A stretch of 12,575 nt of DNA from Deltaproteobacteria bacterium. Its GTDB lineage: Bacteria > Desulfobacterota > DSM-4660 > Desulfatiglandales > HGW-15. Made by a program: the position numbers and the translations under genes. The notes under the pieces were generated by a model. It was not told the origin of the DNA. It saw nothing but the letters and a program-made list of their open reading frames with translations, and made no database searches. The stretch covers positions 1-12,575 of the forward strand of contig JAFGPH010000583.1 of NCBI GenBank assembly GCA_016926135.1. The letters are read 5' to 3'. This document shows, one piece after another, positions 1 through 6,361 of this stretch. The first letter of the stretch is position 1. Each line of letters opens with the position of its first letter.

Positions 1-215
1 AGTTGTCGCGCCAGCGGCATTGCTGGGTAGCTATGTTCGGAATGGATAACCGCTGAAAGCATCTAAGCGGGAAACCAACCTCAAGATAAGATATCCCTTC
101 CGGTGGAGACGCCGGAACTAAAGACCCCTTGTAGATTACAAGGTTGATAGGCCAGGTGTGTAAGTGCGGTAACGCATTGAGCTAACTGGTACTAATAGGT
201 CGTGCGGCTTGGCCT
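1..215 (+). rRNA. rrl: 23S ribosomal RNA, 3' end (partial)
   Basis: This is the last part of a large-subunit rRNA. It is recognised from conserved 3' segments: the GGATAACCGCTGAAAGCATC stretch near 45-63, the AAGATAAGATATCCC segment near 83-97, and GAGCTAACTGGTACTAATAG at 179-198 followed by the closing GGCTTGGCC. The gene begins before the window. The 3' boundary was set by comparison with the remembered E. coli 23S terminus, so it may be off by a few bases. The 5S gene follows after about 58 bases with no tRNA between them. Confidence 0.96.
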
Positions 216-273
216 TGCCATTTATCATACTATTGGCATTCTGCTTTTCCCTGTATTTCTTGATATTTTGTGT

Positions 274-391
<118 letters not shown>

Positions 392-400
392 ATCCTTATG

Positions 401-440
401 AAAAAGAAAAGCCCCTCTATGCGGAGGGGCTTTTCTTTTT
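401..440. terminator. Intrinsic terminator closing the rRNA operon, probably bidirectional
   Basis: A perfect 17-bp inverted repeat has arms at 401-417 and 424-440 around a six-base loop (TATGCG). The GC core is GCCCCTC / GAGGGGC. It is flanked by an A-rich run on the left and a T-rich run on the right, so each strand's transcript would end in a U tract. The plus-strand rRNA operon ends just before it. The minus-strand lipoprotein / MGMT-like transcription unit converges on it, with its last stop codon at 454-456, so it probably serves both. Confidence 0.93.
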
Positions 441-453
441 GTGTTCTCTCACT

Positions 454-933
454 CTATTGTGCCGGTAGCTTTGCCAGAACCTTATCGTGTCCCACGAGGA
501 GGTATTTCTGGCCTTTCTGAACCACCCTGTGGCCTTCCGCCTCGAGATGGGCCCTCTGGTTCTCTATTCCTCCCGGGTACTTGGGATTCAATTCGCCTCC
601 GGACTTGAGGGTCCTCCAGTAAGGGGTGATCCTCTTTTTCCCTTCCCTCGCAGCCTCCTCGGCGGCGTTGGCAGCCACCCATGCAAAAATCCCGGTTGTA
701 ATGGGGCAACCCATAGTTGCGTGGTGTCGGCTGGCAAGAGCCGCTCGGATTTCGTTAATGGTAATCACCCGGCCCTTGGGAACCTTTCGCATCACCTCAT
801 CCACCTGCCTGGGTGAGGGGATGAGAATCGTCCCTTTGCCCCAACGGCTTTTCATACTCGGGGGGATCTTGATGACTTTAGGAAGGTTGTTGTCGTTGTG
901 CAGTTTCTCTTTCCAGCTCTTCTTCCGTCTCAT
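454..933 (-). CDS. MGMT-fold (alkyltransferase-like) DNA-binding protein with PYWR in place of PCHR
   Basis: This encodes a 159-residue protein related to the C-terminal DNA-binding domain of O6-alkylguanine-DNA alkyltransferases. Visible features are KVPKGRVITINEIRAAL (about 50-66), the subfamily block CPITTGIFAW (76-85), TPYWRTLKSGGELN (103-116) and a C-terminal PGG..QR.HLE.EGH segment. In true alkyltransferases the TPYWR position carries PCHR with the alkyl-accepting cysteine. Here it is Tyr105, as in alkyltransferase-like proteins that bind lesions without repairing them; that function is inferred. I chose the ATG at 931-933 because an AGGGGG ribosome binding site lies about 10 bases upstream and the recognisable family sequence begins there. 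A longer version with GTG at 1009-1011 or ATG at 1006-1008 would overlap the stop of the upstream lipoprotein gene (TGATG), which is the usual sign of translational coupling. The gene is co-oriented with the lipoprotein gene and ends at the shared terminator. Confidence 0.85.
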   Translation of the reverse strand: MRRKKSWKEKLHNDNNLPKVIKIPPSMKSRWGKGTILIPSPRQVDEVMRKVPKGRVITINEIRAALASRHHATMGCPITTGIFAWVAANAAEEAAREGKKRITPYWRTLKSGGELNPKYPGGIENQRAHLEAEGHRVVQKGQKYLLVGHDKVLAKLPAQ

Positions 934-1007
934 GACCCACGGCCCCCTTTTTTGAAATGGGCCGGGCAGGCCCTGGAGGGATGATAACTCTCCCATTGCA
1001 ATGTGCA

Positions 1008-1715
1008 TCACCTCAAGATCCTGAGTTCCACGCGGCGGTTCTCTGCGCGGCCCTGAGGTGTCTTATTGTCGGCAACAGGGTTTGACTTGCCAAGTGCCTT
1101 TACCTTCAGGCGGGCAGCAGGGACCCCCTTGGAAACGAGATAGTTATGTACTGTCTTTGCCCTTCGCTCGGAGAGTTTCAGGTTGTACGCGTCAGTGCCG
1201 ATTACGTCGGTGTATCCATCCAGCTCGAGCATCATGCCAGGATGATCCTTCAGGATCTTCGCGGTCTCGTCCAGGGTCGCCTTGGCCTGAGGCGTAAGGT
1301 CGGCCTTGTCAAAATCGAAGTGAACCCATTTCAGGGTGACTTCCCGCTTGGCAGGGGGCGCTGGTCTAGGAGTGACGGCAGGGGGAGGTGGTGCCACTTT
1401 TGGTTTGGGTGGTTGGCAGGATTCCGCATCCTTGGCGAGCCTCCGGGCCGCATCAAGGATGGCCAGGGCTTCATCGGTCCTGCAGGCCCAGTAGGTTTCC
1501 ACCCCTTTTTTGCCTAGGGCTTTGGCCCTGGCGATTTTATCGGGGCAGTACTTGGCGGCTGATGATTTCTCGGCACTTGCGATGGCTGCCTCCGTTTGCC
1601 CAAACTCATCCGGGACGACACAGGACTTGTCCTCTACACCGAAGTGGTAGGTGGGGGCGCATCCGGCCATCAGGAACAGCGCGAAGACGATCAACGGAAT
1701 CCATGTCCTTTTCAT
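1008..1715 (-). CDS. OmpA-family (peptidoglycan-associated) lipoprotein
   Basis: This is a 235-residue outer-membrane-type lipoprotein. Residues 1-18 form a lipoprotein signal peptide ending in LMAGC, with Cys19 as the lipidated residue. An alpha-helical, Ala-rich segment with several cysteines follows (about 40-100), then a Pro-rich linker (about 102-122) and a C-terminal OmpA/Pal domain (about 125-235). The domain shows HFDFDKADL at the start, GYTD with Asp170, and LSERRAKTV with Arg185; these Asp and Arg positions bind diaminopimelate of peptidoglycan in the family. The start at 1713-1715 is chosen because a strong AAGGAGG lies six bases upstream and it yields a clean signal peptide; a longer frame to 1790 would run into the promoter's transcript start region. 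It is the first gene of a unit with the MGMT-like gene. It is not tolB-linked, so I do not call it pal. Confidence 0.9.
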   Translation of the reverse strand: MKRTWIPLIVFALFLMAGCAPTYHFGVEDKSCVVPDEFGQTEAAIASAEKSSAAKYCPDKIARAKALGKKGVETYWACRTDEALAILDAARRLAKDAESCQPPKPKVAPPPPAVTPRPAPPAKREVTLKWVHFDFDKADLTPQAKATLDETAKILKDHPGMMLELDGYTDVIGTDAYNLKLSERRAKTVHNYLVSKGVPAARLKVKALGKSNPVADNKTPQGRAENRRVELRILR

Positions 1716-1780
1716 GGTAAGCCTCCTTTCGAAAAATGGGTTAAAACGGCAGACGCCATCTTCCAGCATAATATTGGAAT

Positions 1781-1809
1781 AATGTAGCACCGTTAGATCC
1801 TTGAGTCAA
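1781..1809 (-). promoter_or_regulatory. Sigma-70 promoter of the OmpA-domain lipoprotein gene
   Basis: On the minus strand there is a -35 box TTGACT (1809-1804), a 17-base spacer and a -10 box TACATT (1786-1781). Both are near consensus with ideal spacing. The predicted transcript would start near 1774 and have a leader of about 60 bases before the AAGGAGG and ATG at 1715. It lies about 50 bp after the end of the upstream dipeptidase gene, so the lipoprotein gene probably has its own promoter. Confidence 0.72.
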
Positions 1810-1858
1810 TCCCTTTCCTGTGGTGGCTCTGCCACATGGAGGGCTACGAACCGCCCGC

Positions 1859-2554
1859 TCACTGGACCGGAAAGTCAAAGTAGGTATTCGGAAAGGGCTC
1901 GTCTTTCAGCGTAAAATGCCACCATTCCTGGGGGTAGGGCTCAAACCCGTGCTGCTTCATCAGTGCCTGGAGCAGCATGCGGTGGGCCCGCTGGGAGGGG
2001 GTCATCGAAGGATTATCAGGCCAGGATTTCGGGCTGAACAGATCAAACCCGGTTCCCATGTCCAGTTCTTCATCTGCCCCTACGGGATTCATGGAGACGA
2101 TGGTCAGATCGACCGTGCTACCCCTTGAGTGGCTGGAGGTTTCTGCGATGTATCCCAACAGAAAGAGGTCCTTCTTGTCCACCTCGGGATAGTACCTGGA
2201 TTTCATCCTCGTATCCTGTAAGTCTCCGGCCCATCTGACGAAATGACGGACCGCCTGTTTCGGACGGTAGGCGTCGTAGACCTTGAGTCCCAGGCCGAAG
2301 CGTTTGAGGTCTTCCTGAACCTGCTTCAGGGCTATGGCAGCGGGCTTGCTCAGGATACAGCGCGTCTGGATGTATCCATCGATGGGTTCCCCAACGAAGT
2401 TGTCCGCGCTTAGATAGCGCATCTCGATGTGGATATCCGGAATCACGTGTTCCAGGTAGACAAAGCCCTCGGGCAGCTGTTGGGCCCACGCCGCGGGAAA
2501 GAAGAGAATCAAAAAGAGGGGGAGAAAAAGCGTGACTGATTTCATTCTTTTCAT
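1859..2554 (-). CDS. Exported D-alanyl-D-alanine dipeptidase (VanX/DdpX family, peptidase M15D)
   Basis: This is a 231-residue zinc dipeptidase expected to cleave D-Ala-D-Ala in the periplasm. Residues 1-24 are a signal peptide (basic MKRMK, hydrophobic core, cleavage after AAWA). The catalytic features of VanX are all present at matching spacing: YDAYRP with Arg97; SSHSRGSTVDL with zinc ligands His142 and Asp149; and EWWHF with catalytic Glu210 and zinc ligand His213. DMGTGFD (165-171) is also typical. The start at 2552-2554 is supported by GAGGA seven bases upstream; an internal ATG three codons later is possible. No vanA/vanH ligase or dehydrogenase and no dpp-type transporter is visible nearby, so a role in vancomycin resistance is not supported. 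Cell-wall recycling or D-Ala-D-Ala scavenging is more likely (inference). Confidence 0.92.
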   Translation of the reverse strand: MKRMKSVTLFLPLFLILFFPAAWAQQLPEGFVYLEHVIPDIHIEMRYLSADNFVGEPIDGYIQTRCILSKPAAIALKQVQEDLKRFGLGLKVYDAYRPKQAVRHFVRWAGDLQDTRMKSRYYPEVDKKDLFLLGYIAETSSHSRGSTVDLTIVSMNPVGADEELDMGTGFDLFSPKSWPDNPSMTPSQRAHRMLLQALMKQHGFEPYPQEWWHFTLKDEPFPNTYFDFPVQ

Positions 2555-2564
2555 TGTCGGTTCC

Positions 2565-2789
2565 TCATCCGCGTCCCCGATTTAGGGAATGGTCTTTCAT
2601 GGCCGACAAACCCACCTGTTCCATGACTATTCGGATTGCATCGTGAACCGGAAGTCGCGGCTTGGTTTCAAGGAGAGGCTGGGGAACAATGTCAGGACTC
2701 TCCTCGAAAATCTCTTCACGGATCTCTCCGGGGATTCCTTGATATATGCTTTGCGGTTTCACCATACGTGTCCGTATTTGCGAATCCAA
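2565..2789 (-). CDS. Doubtful 74-codon reading frame upstream of the dipeptidase gene
   Basis: I do not recognise this frame. It would start at TTG (or ATG at about 2763) and ends ten bases before the dipeptidase start codon, so its stop sits within the dipeptidase's ribosome binding region. The peptide has an acidic stretch (EIREEIFEE) and Pro-rich segments and no signal peptide or membrane span. I see no ribosome binding site for either start. The frame stays open upstream into the left arm of the inverted-repeat element at 2802-2937 and meets a stop inside that element. It could therefore be the 3' remnant of a gene cut by the insertion, a small coupled leader frame, or chance. Confidence 0.25.
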   Translation of the reverse strand: MDSQIRTRMVKPQSIYQGIPGEIREEIFEESPDIVPQPLLETKPRLPVHDAIRIVMEQVGLSAMKDHSLNRGRG

Positions 2790-2801
2790 GCACTGAGGAT
2801 C

Positions 2802-2937
2802 TGTTAGGAAATAACCTTTACGATGGACCTATGATCAACGCTCATGCTGAGGTATGGAAGCATGAGCGGAGCATTCACCCTTCGATACCTCAGGGCGAAC
2901 GGCAACATGACCGATCTGTGAAGGTTATTTCCTAACA
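2802..2937. mobile_element. MITE-like element with 17-bp perfect terminal inverted repeats
   Basis: The sequence TGTTAGGAAATAACCTT at 2802-2818 recurs as its exact reverse complement at 2921-2937. Partial similarity continues inward (TACGAT against CACAGAT), which defines a unit of 136 bp. Inside there is a perfect 10-bp stem (2839-2848 with 2859-2868) around a ten-base loop, and a second 9-bp pair CTGAGGTAT / ATACCTCAG (2847-2855 and 2885-2893). There is no transposase frame. I see no convincing target-site duplication at the edges. The size, the long perfect ends and the non-coding interior fit a miniature inverted-repeat element or an internally deleted insertion sequence. I cannot assign it to a named family. 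Confidence 0.6.
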
Positions 2938-3009
2938 AGCCCTAAGCGTGTGAGAGGGCATTTGCCCTTCCGGCGGAAGGAGTAATCATGGCAGAAGGGA
3001 GCCATCCGT

Positions 3010-3870
3010 TCAGAGGGGCTGAGGAGTCCCCTGCGGTGACCCCCATGCAGCCGCCCCAAGCTCCTCTTTCAGTTCTATGAAATAGTCTTTGATGTATTCG
3101 TAGTCTTCCAGGGCCAAATCCCGTGTCTCTGGAAGAGCAAGCCCCTCCCATCGGGCCTCAATATCGTCGAGGACGAAGTCTATGGATTTTTTCCCGTAAT
3201 AGTGACGGATGTACCTCAAGATACCTACGACCCCCAGCGTATCAATCTTGTCGGCATCGTAGAGGATTTTCGATTCAAGACTGGTCCTGTCTTGATGGGC
3301 CACGCTGATATCATGCACCCTGATCGCGTGCAGAACAGCCTCTCTTTTTTTGCCCGGAAAATCAATCCGTTCCAGCACTGGCTTTGCCTTCTGTTCGCTG
3401 AGGGCGCCGTGGGCGCTGTCCTCAATGTAATGTCGTCCGAGGTCGTGCAGATAGACCGCAGCAACCAGGATCTCAAGATCCGCGTCCAGCTTTTCTCCGA
3501 GACGGATACAGCGGCGGAGGACACGGAGAATATGATCATGATCGTGCACTTCTGAAGGTGCAGGCGCCTTCTGCATCTCAACGGCAAGTTCCTTCTCGAA
3601 AACCGAAATCCAGTTCCGCCAACGATTTCTGTGACTGTCCGTATGACCTTTCTCTGTCATTCCACCCCCGATGGCCCCATGTTGAAGCAAAAGATGAAAT
3701 ATGTCCACAGTTTTTGGCATTACCACAGGAAAAACGCCATGTGCACACGTCCCTGTATGAATGGGAAAAGCGCCGTAGGTCATCCAGAGGTAATTCCAGG
3801 GGGTGCTCCTGATGGCCGAGGCCGAACCCTGTTGACAGGTAGGGGAGAAAGCCCTATGGTCCTTTTTCAT
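3010..3870 (-). CDS. HD-domain phosphohydrolase (YedJ-like)
   Basis: This is a 286-residue frame whose part from about residue 100 on is a metal-dependent HD-domain phosphohydrolase. Visible motifs are EVHDHDHILRV (107-117) with the first metal histidine, YLHDLGRH (140-147) with the HD pair at 142-143, a downstream HAIRVHD (181-187), and DADKIDTLG (205-213) with the last metal-binding aspartate. The substrate is unknown; relatives act on nucleotides or other phosphate compounds. The start at 3868-3870 has an excellent GGAGGA eight bases upstream, but the first 70 residues resemble nothing I know. The ATG at 3658-3660 (giving 216 residues) would fit the usual family size better but has only a G-rich, poorly spaced upstream sequence. 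The gene is divergent from the PrmA-like gene. Confidence 0.8.
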   Translation of the reverse strand: MKKDHRAFSPTCQQGSASAIRSTPWNYLWMTYGAFPIHTGTCAHGVFPVVMPKTVDIFHLLLQHGAIGGGMTEKGHTDSHRNRWRNWISVFEKELAVEMQKAPAPSEVHDHDHILRVLRRCIRLGEKLDADLEILVAAVYLHDLGRHYIEDSAHGALSEQKAKPVLERIDFPGKKREAVLHAIRVHDISVAHQDRTSLESKILYDADKIDTLGVVGILRYIRHYYGKKSIDFVLDDIEARWEGLALPETRDLALEDYEYIKDYFIELKEELGAAAWGSPQGTPQPL

Positions 3871-3879
3871 ATCTCGACT

Positions 3880-3899
3880 CCTCCAGTTCGAACCGGAGG
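3880..3899. promoter_or_regulatory. Palindrome overlapping the HD gene's ribosome binding site
   Basis: The palindrome has arms CCTCC (3880-3884) and GGAGG (3895-3899) around the self-complementary core GTTCGAAC (3886-3893), so 18 of 20 bases are symmetrical. On the minus strand one arm is the GGAGG of the ribosome binding site for the 3870 start. In the transcript the site could be held in a hairpin. Alternatively the symmetrical DNA may be an operator. The role is inferred. Confidence 0.45.
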
Positions 3900-4071
3900 G
3901 GTTTCAAAGTGAGCCGTCTTGCTCTATGGACACATGCAGCCGTGCGATCAGGCTCATTCGAGCACAGCGGGGCCGGCCCGGGCCCCCTGTCGAACGCGAA
4001 CACGATTGTCCTCCTGACGGGATCATGGCTGCATCGTCTCAGGCCGATATGGACGTGCGGGAGATAAGGCA

Positions 4072-4905
4072 ATGTCCGTGAGCCCCTATCGGGACCTTTA
4101 CGTGTACATGCTCGGAGGGGTTGTTCCCGAGTCGGAAGAGGGCAAACTGGGTTGTGCCTTCCTCGGAAACTGGGTCGAAGACATGAGTTCCTTCCTGTTT
4201 TTCAGTACCCCATCCGGGGGGGAGGTATCGGGCCTCCTGGAAAGGCGACCGGAACTCCGACTTCTGGAGGATTACCACTTCACATACGAGGAGTGGCAGG
4301 GCGGAGGTCTGGCTCCTCTTCGGATCGATCCCTTCGTGATCTCAGCCCCCTGGCAGGCGGTGGGTCCTGTGGAAGGGGAGATCAGGATGTGGCTGGACCC
4401 CGGGGTGGTGTTCGGCACGGGGCTCCATCCCACAACAAGGGACTGCCTCAGTGCGCTCGTCTACCTGCAGGGCCTTGCCCCCATGGGACGCGTCATGGAC
4501 CTGGGCACGGGCACGGGGATCCTGGCCCTTGCTGCGGCGCTTCTGGGTGCGGAAGAGGTACTGGCCGTGGATCTCAATCCCTTGTGTGTGAAGACGGCAC
4601 GGAGGAATGTGGAACTGAATCGGCTGGAGGCGACGATCCGGGTCGTTCAGGGCAAGGCCGAGGACTGCATTCATGAAGAGGCTGATCTGGTGGTGGCCAA
4701 CATTCATCACGGGGTGCTGAAGGGTCTCATCGTATCGGGGGCGTTCCGGCGCAAGAGCCTGATCCTTCTCTCGGGGCTGATGAGGAGCCAGGCGGCGGAG
4801 GTCAGGCAGGAGATGTCTGTGACGGGCGCCCTCCTCGTTCGCGAATGGGATCACGAGATGACATGGTACACGATGCTCTGGGACAGTCGAAATTCTAAGT
4901 GGTGA
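4072..4905 (+). CDS. prmA: Ribosomal protein L11 methyltransferase-like SAM-dependent methyltransferase
   Basis: This is a 277-residue protein, slightly shorter than E. coli PrmA (about 293). PrmA N-methylates ribosomal protein L11 using S-adenosylmethionine. Diagnostic sequences are WLDPGVVFGTGLHPTTRDCL (107-126), which corresponds to the PrmA signature before the SAM domain; motif I DLGTGTGILALAA (143-155); the acidic loop VDLN (166-169); and VVANIHHGVL (207-216) at the NIL-type catalytic motif, where the usual Leu is a His. The divergent NIHH motif and short N-terminal domain leave open that its substrate is not L11. GGAG lies about nine bases before the ATG. It is the first gene of an apparent operon with the thioesterase and BKACE genes (gaps of 11 and 20 bases). 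Confidence 0.83.
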   Translation: MSVSPYRDLYVYMLGGVVPESEEGKLGCAFLGNWVEDMSSFLFFSTPSGGEVSGLLERRPELRLLEDYHFTYEEWQGGGLAPLRIDPFVISAPWQAVGPVEGEIRMWLDPGVVFGTGLHPTTRDCLSALVYLQGLAPMGRVMDLGTGTGILALAAALLGAEEVLAVDLNPLCVKTARRNVELNRLEATIRVVQGKAEDCIHEEADLVVANIHHGVLKGLIVSGAFRRKSLILLSGLMRSQAAEVRQEMSVTGALLVREWDHEMTWYTMLWDSRNSKW

Positions 4906-4916
4906 GGCATTGTGAT

Positions 4917-5432
4917 ATGGCTGACGAACTACGCACGGAGATCCCCAAACTGCAAGGACACACCTGTTTCGCCTGCGGCACGGCTAACCCCATCGGTTTG
5001 AACCTTTGTTTTTACCGCTCAGGGGATGCCATATGCTCCGACATCACCCTCAAAAACCATCACGAGGGATGGGAGAACATGGCACACGGGGGCATCATAT
5101 CCACCTTGCTCGACGAGGTGATGTCCTGGACCGTCATCTATTTCAAGAGGGTCTTCTTCGTGACCCGCAAAATGGAGGTCAAATACATCAGGCCGGTGCT
5201 TGTCGGCGTCCCCCTCACGGTGAGGGGGAGGCTTCTGAAGGAGAGCAAGACACCCCTCATCGGGGCCCGGGCAGAGGTCCTGGATGAGAAGGGCCACGTA
5301 CTGTCCAGGGCAACCGGCGAGTTCGTGGAACTGCCCGTGGAGATGCTCTCCGCCGTGCCCGATGGATTCAAGAGGGAGATGATGGAGCTGTTCGGCAGGT
5401 TCCACGAGGCGGAACGCTCCGTTTCCGGGTGA
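4917..5432 (+). CDS. PaaI-type hotdog-fold acyl-CoA thioesterase
   Basis: This is a 171-residue single-domain protein of the 4HBT/PaaI thioesterase superfamily, which hydrolyses acyl-CoA thioesters in the cytoplasm. The N-terminal CFACGTANPIGLNL (17-30) is typical of one PaaI subgroup. AHGGIISTLLDEV (56-68) holds the HGG turn and the acidic residues (Asp66, Glu67) on the long helix that form the active site. EVKYIRPV and AEVLDEKGHVLSRATGEF are the later beta strands. I chose the ATG at 4917 because GAGG lies nine bases upstream; an in-frame GTG at 4899 would overlap the previous gene's end. It sits between prmA and the BKACE gene in one operon, so it may act on a CoA ester made by that enzyme (inference). 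Confidence 0.88.
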   Translation: MADELRTEIPKLQGHTCFACGTANPIGLNLCFYRSGDAICSDITLKNHHEGWENMAHGGIISTLLDEVMSWTVIYFKRVFFVTRKMEVKYIRPVLVGVPLTVRGRLLKESKTPLIGARAEVLDEKGHVLSRATGEFVELPVEMLSAVPDGFKREMMELFGRFHEAERSVSG

Positions 5433-5452
5433 GTGCTGGTGGGGAGAGGGGT

Positions 5453-6268
5453 ATGGAGAAACTCATCATTACGGTCGCACCCACGGGATCGGTCCCCAAG
5501 AAGAAAATGAATCCCCATGTCCCGATTACGCCCGGGGAGATCATCGAGGAGGGGGTTCGGTGTGCGGGGGCGGGGGCCGCCCTTATTCACATCCATGCCC
5601 GGAATCCGGCGGACGAGTCACCCTCTCCGGAGTATGGCCTTTTTCAGGAGATCCATTCGGGGCTCAAAGAAAGGACGAACCTGATCCTTCAGATCTCCAC
5701 CGGCGGACGCGCGGGCATGAGCTATGAGACACGGTGCGAACGGCTGAAACTTCGTCCCGAGATGGCAAGCCTTACCACCGGCTCGGTGAACTTCCCCGAT
5801 GCCGTCTACGTGAACAGCCCCTCCCTGATCGAGGGTCTGGCCAGGGACATGCTCCGGTACGGCGTCAAGCCGGAAATGGAGATCTTTGACGTGAGCATGG
5901 TTGCCAATGCCCTGGACCTGGTCGGGAAGAAACTGGCCGTCCCGCCCCTTCACTTCGGTTTCGTGATGGGTCTCAAGGGGGCCATACCGGCGACTATCGA
6001 GAACCTCGTCCACCTGAAGAACACCATTCCCCGGGACGCCACCTGGACGGTTGCGGGCATCGGGAATGCCCAGCTGGTCCTGGGCGTGCATGCCATCCTG
6101 ATGGGCGGCCACGTGAGGGTCGGACTGGAAGACAACATCTATTACCGGCGGGGGGAACCGGCGACCAACCCCCAACTGGTGGAGCGCGTGGTCCGGTTGG
6201 CAAAAGAACTCGGCAGGGAAGTTGCTACGCCCGACGAGGCTCGGAAGATCCTTCATCTCGGACCGTGA
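5453..6268 (+). CDS. BKACE-family beta-keto acid cleavage enzyme (DUF849, Kce-like)
   Basis: This is a 272-residue zinc-dependent TIM-barrel enzyme of the family that includes 3-keto-5-aminohexanoate cleavage enzyme (Kce) of lysine fermentation. The family reaction is beta-keto acid + acetyl-CoA giving acetoacetate + a different acyl-CoA. Seen here are IITVAPTG at the N-terminus; the metal site HIHAR with His46 and His48; ISTGG (81-85); LTTGSVNF (107-114); and GLEDNIYY with Glu226 as the third zinc ligand. The true substrate varies widely in this family and cannot be read from the motifs I recognise. GGAG lies six bases before the ATG at 5453; an earlier GTG at 5429 overlaps the thioesterase stop and is less likely. 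No other lysine-fermentation genes are nearby. Confidence 0.92.
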   Translation: MEKLIITVAPTGSVPKKKMNPHVPITPGEIIEEGVRCAGAGAALIHIHARNPADESPSPEYGLFQEIHSGLKERTNLILQISTGGRAGMSYETRCERLKLRPEMASLTTGSVNFPDAVYVNSPSLIEGLARDMLRYGVKPEMEIFDVSMVANALDLVGKKLAVPPLHFGFVMGLKGAIPATIENLVHLKNTIPRDATWTVAGIGNAQLVLGVHAILMGGHVRVGLEDNIYYRRGEPATNPQLVERVVRLAKELGREVATPDEARKILHLGP

Positions 6269-6361
6269 GGGCCTGCAGCGCTTGAACCAGGGCCGGGGGT
6301 CCCGTCCTTTCGCGGTATTCATGAGCGGGGGTTTCAGGTCACGATTTTTCCCATTGATTAA

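Noticed and set aside
1821..1837. Short stem GTGGC-TCT-GCCAC between the dipeptidase stop and the lipoprotein promoter, considered as a terminator
   Set aside because: The stem is only about five base pairs and no T-run follows on the minus strand.
1859..2554. Vancomycin-resistance interpretation of the VanX-family gene
   Set aside because: No vanH, vanA/B-type ligase or vanRS regulators are present, and the protein is exported, unlike VanX.
2955..2980. Overlapping small stems (AGGGCA/TGCCCT and CCTTCC/GGAAGG) between the MITE-like element and the HD gene end
   Set aside because: They are mutually exclusive, lack a U-run on the minus strand and are short; not enough to call a terminator.
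3880..3899. GTTCGAAC core resembling a tRNA T-arm
   Set aside because: No acceptor, D or anticodon arm can be built around it on either strand, and no discriminator-CCA end follows at the right distance.
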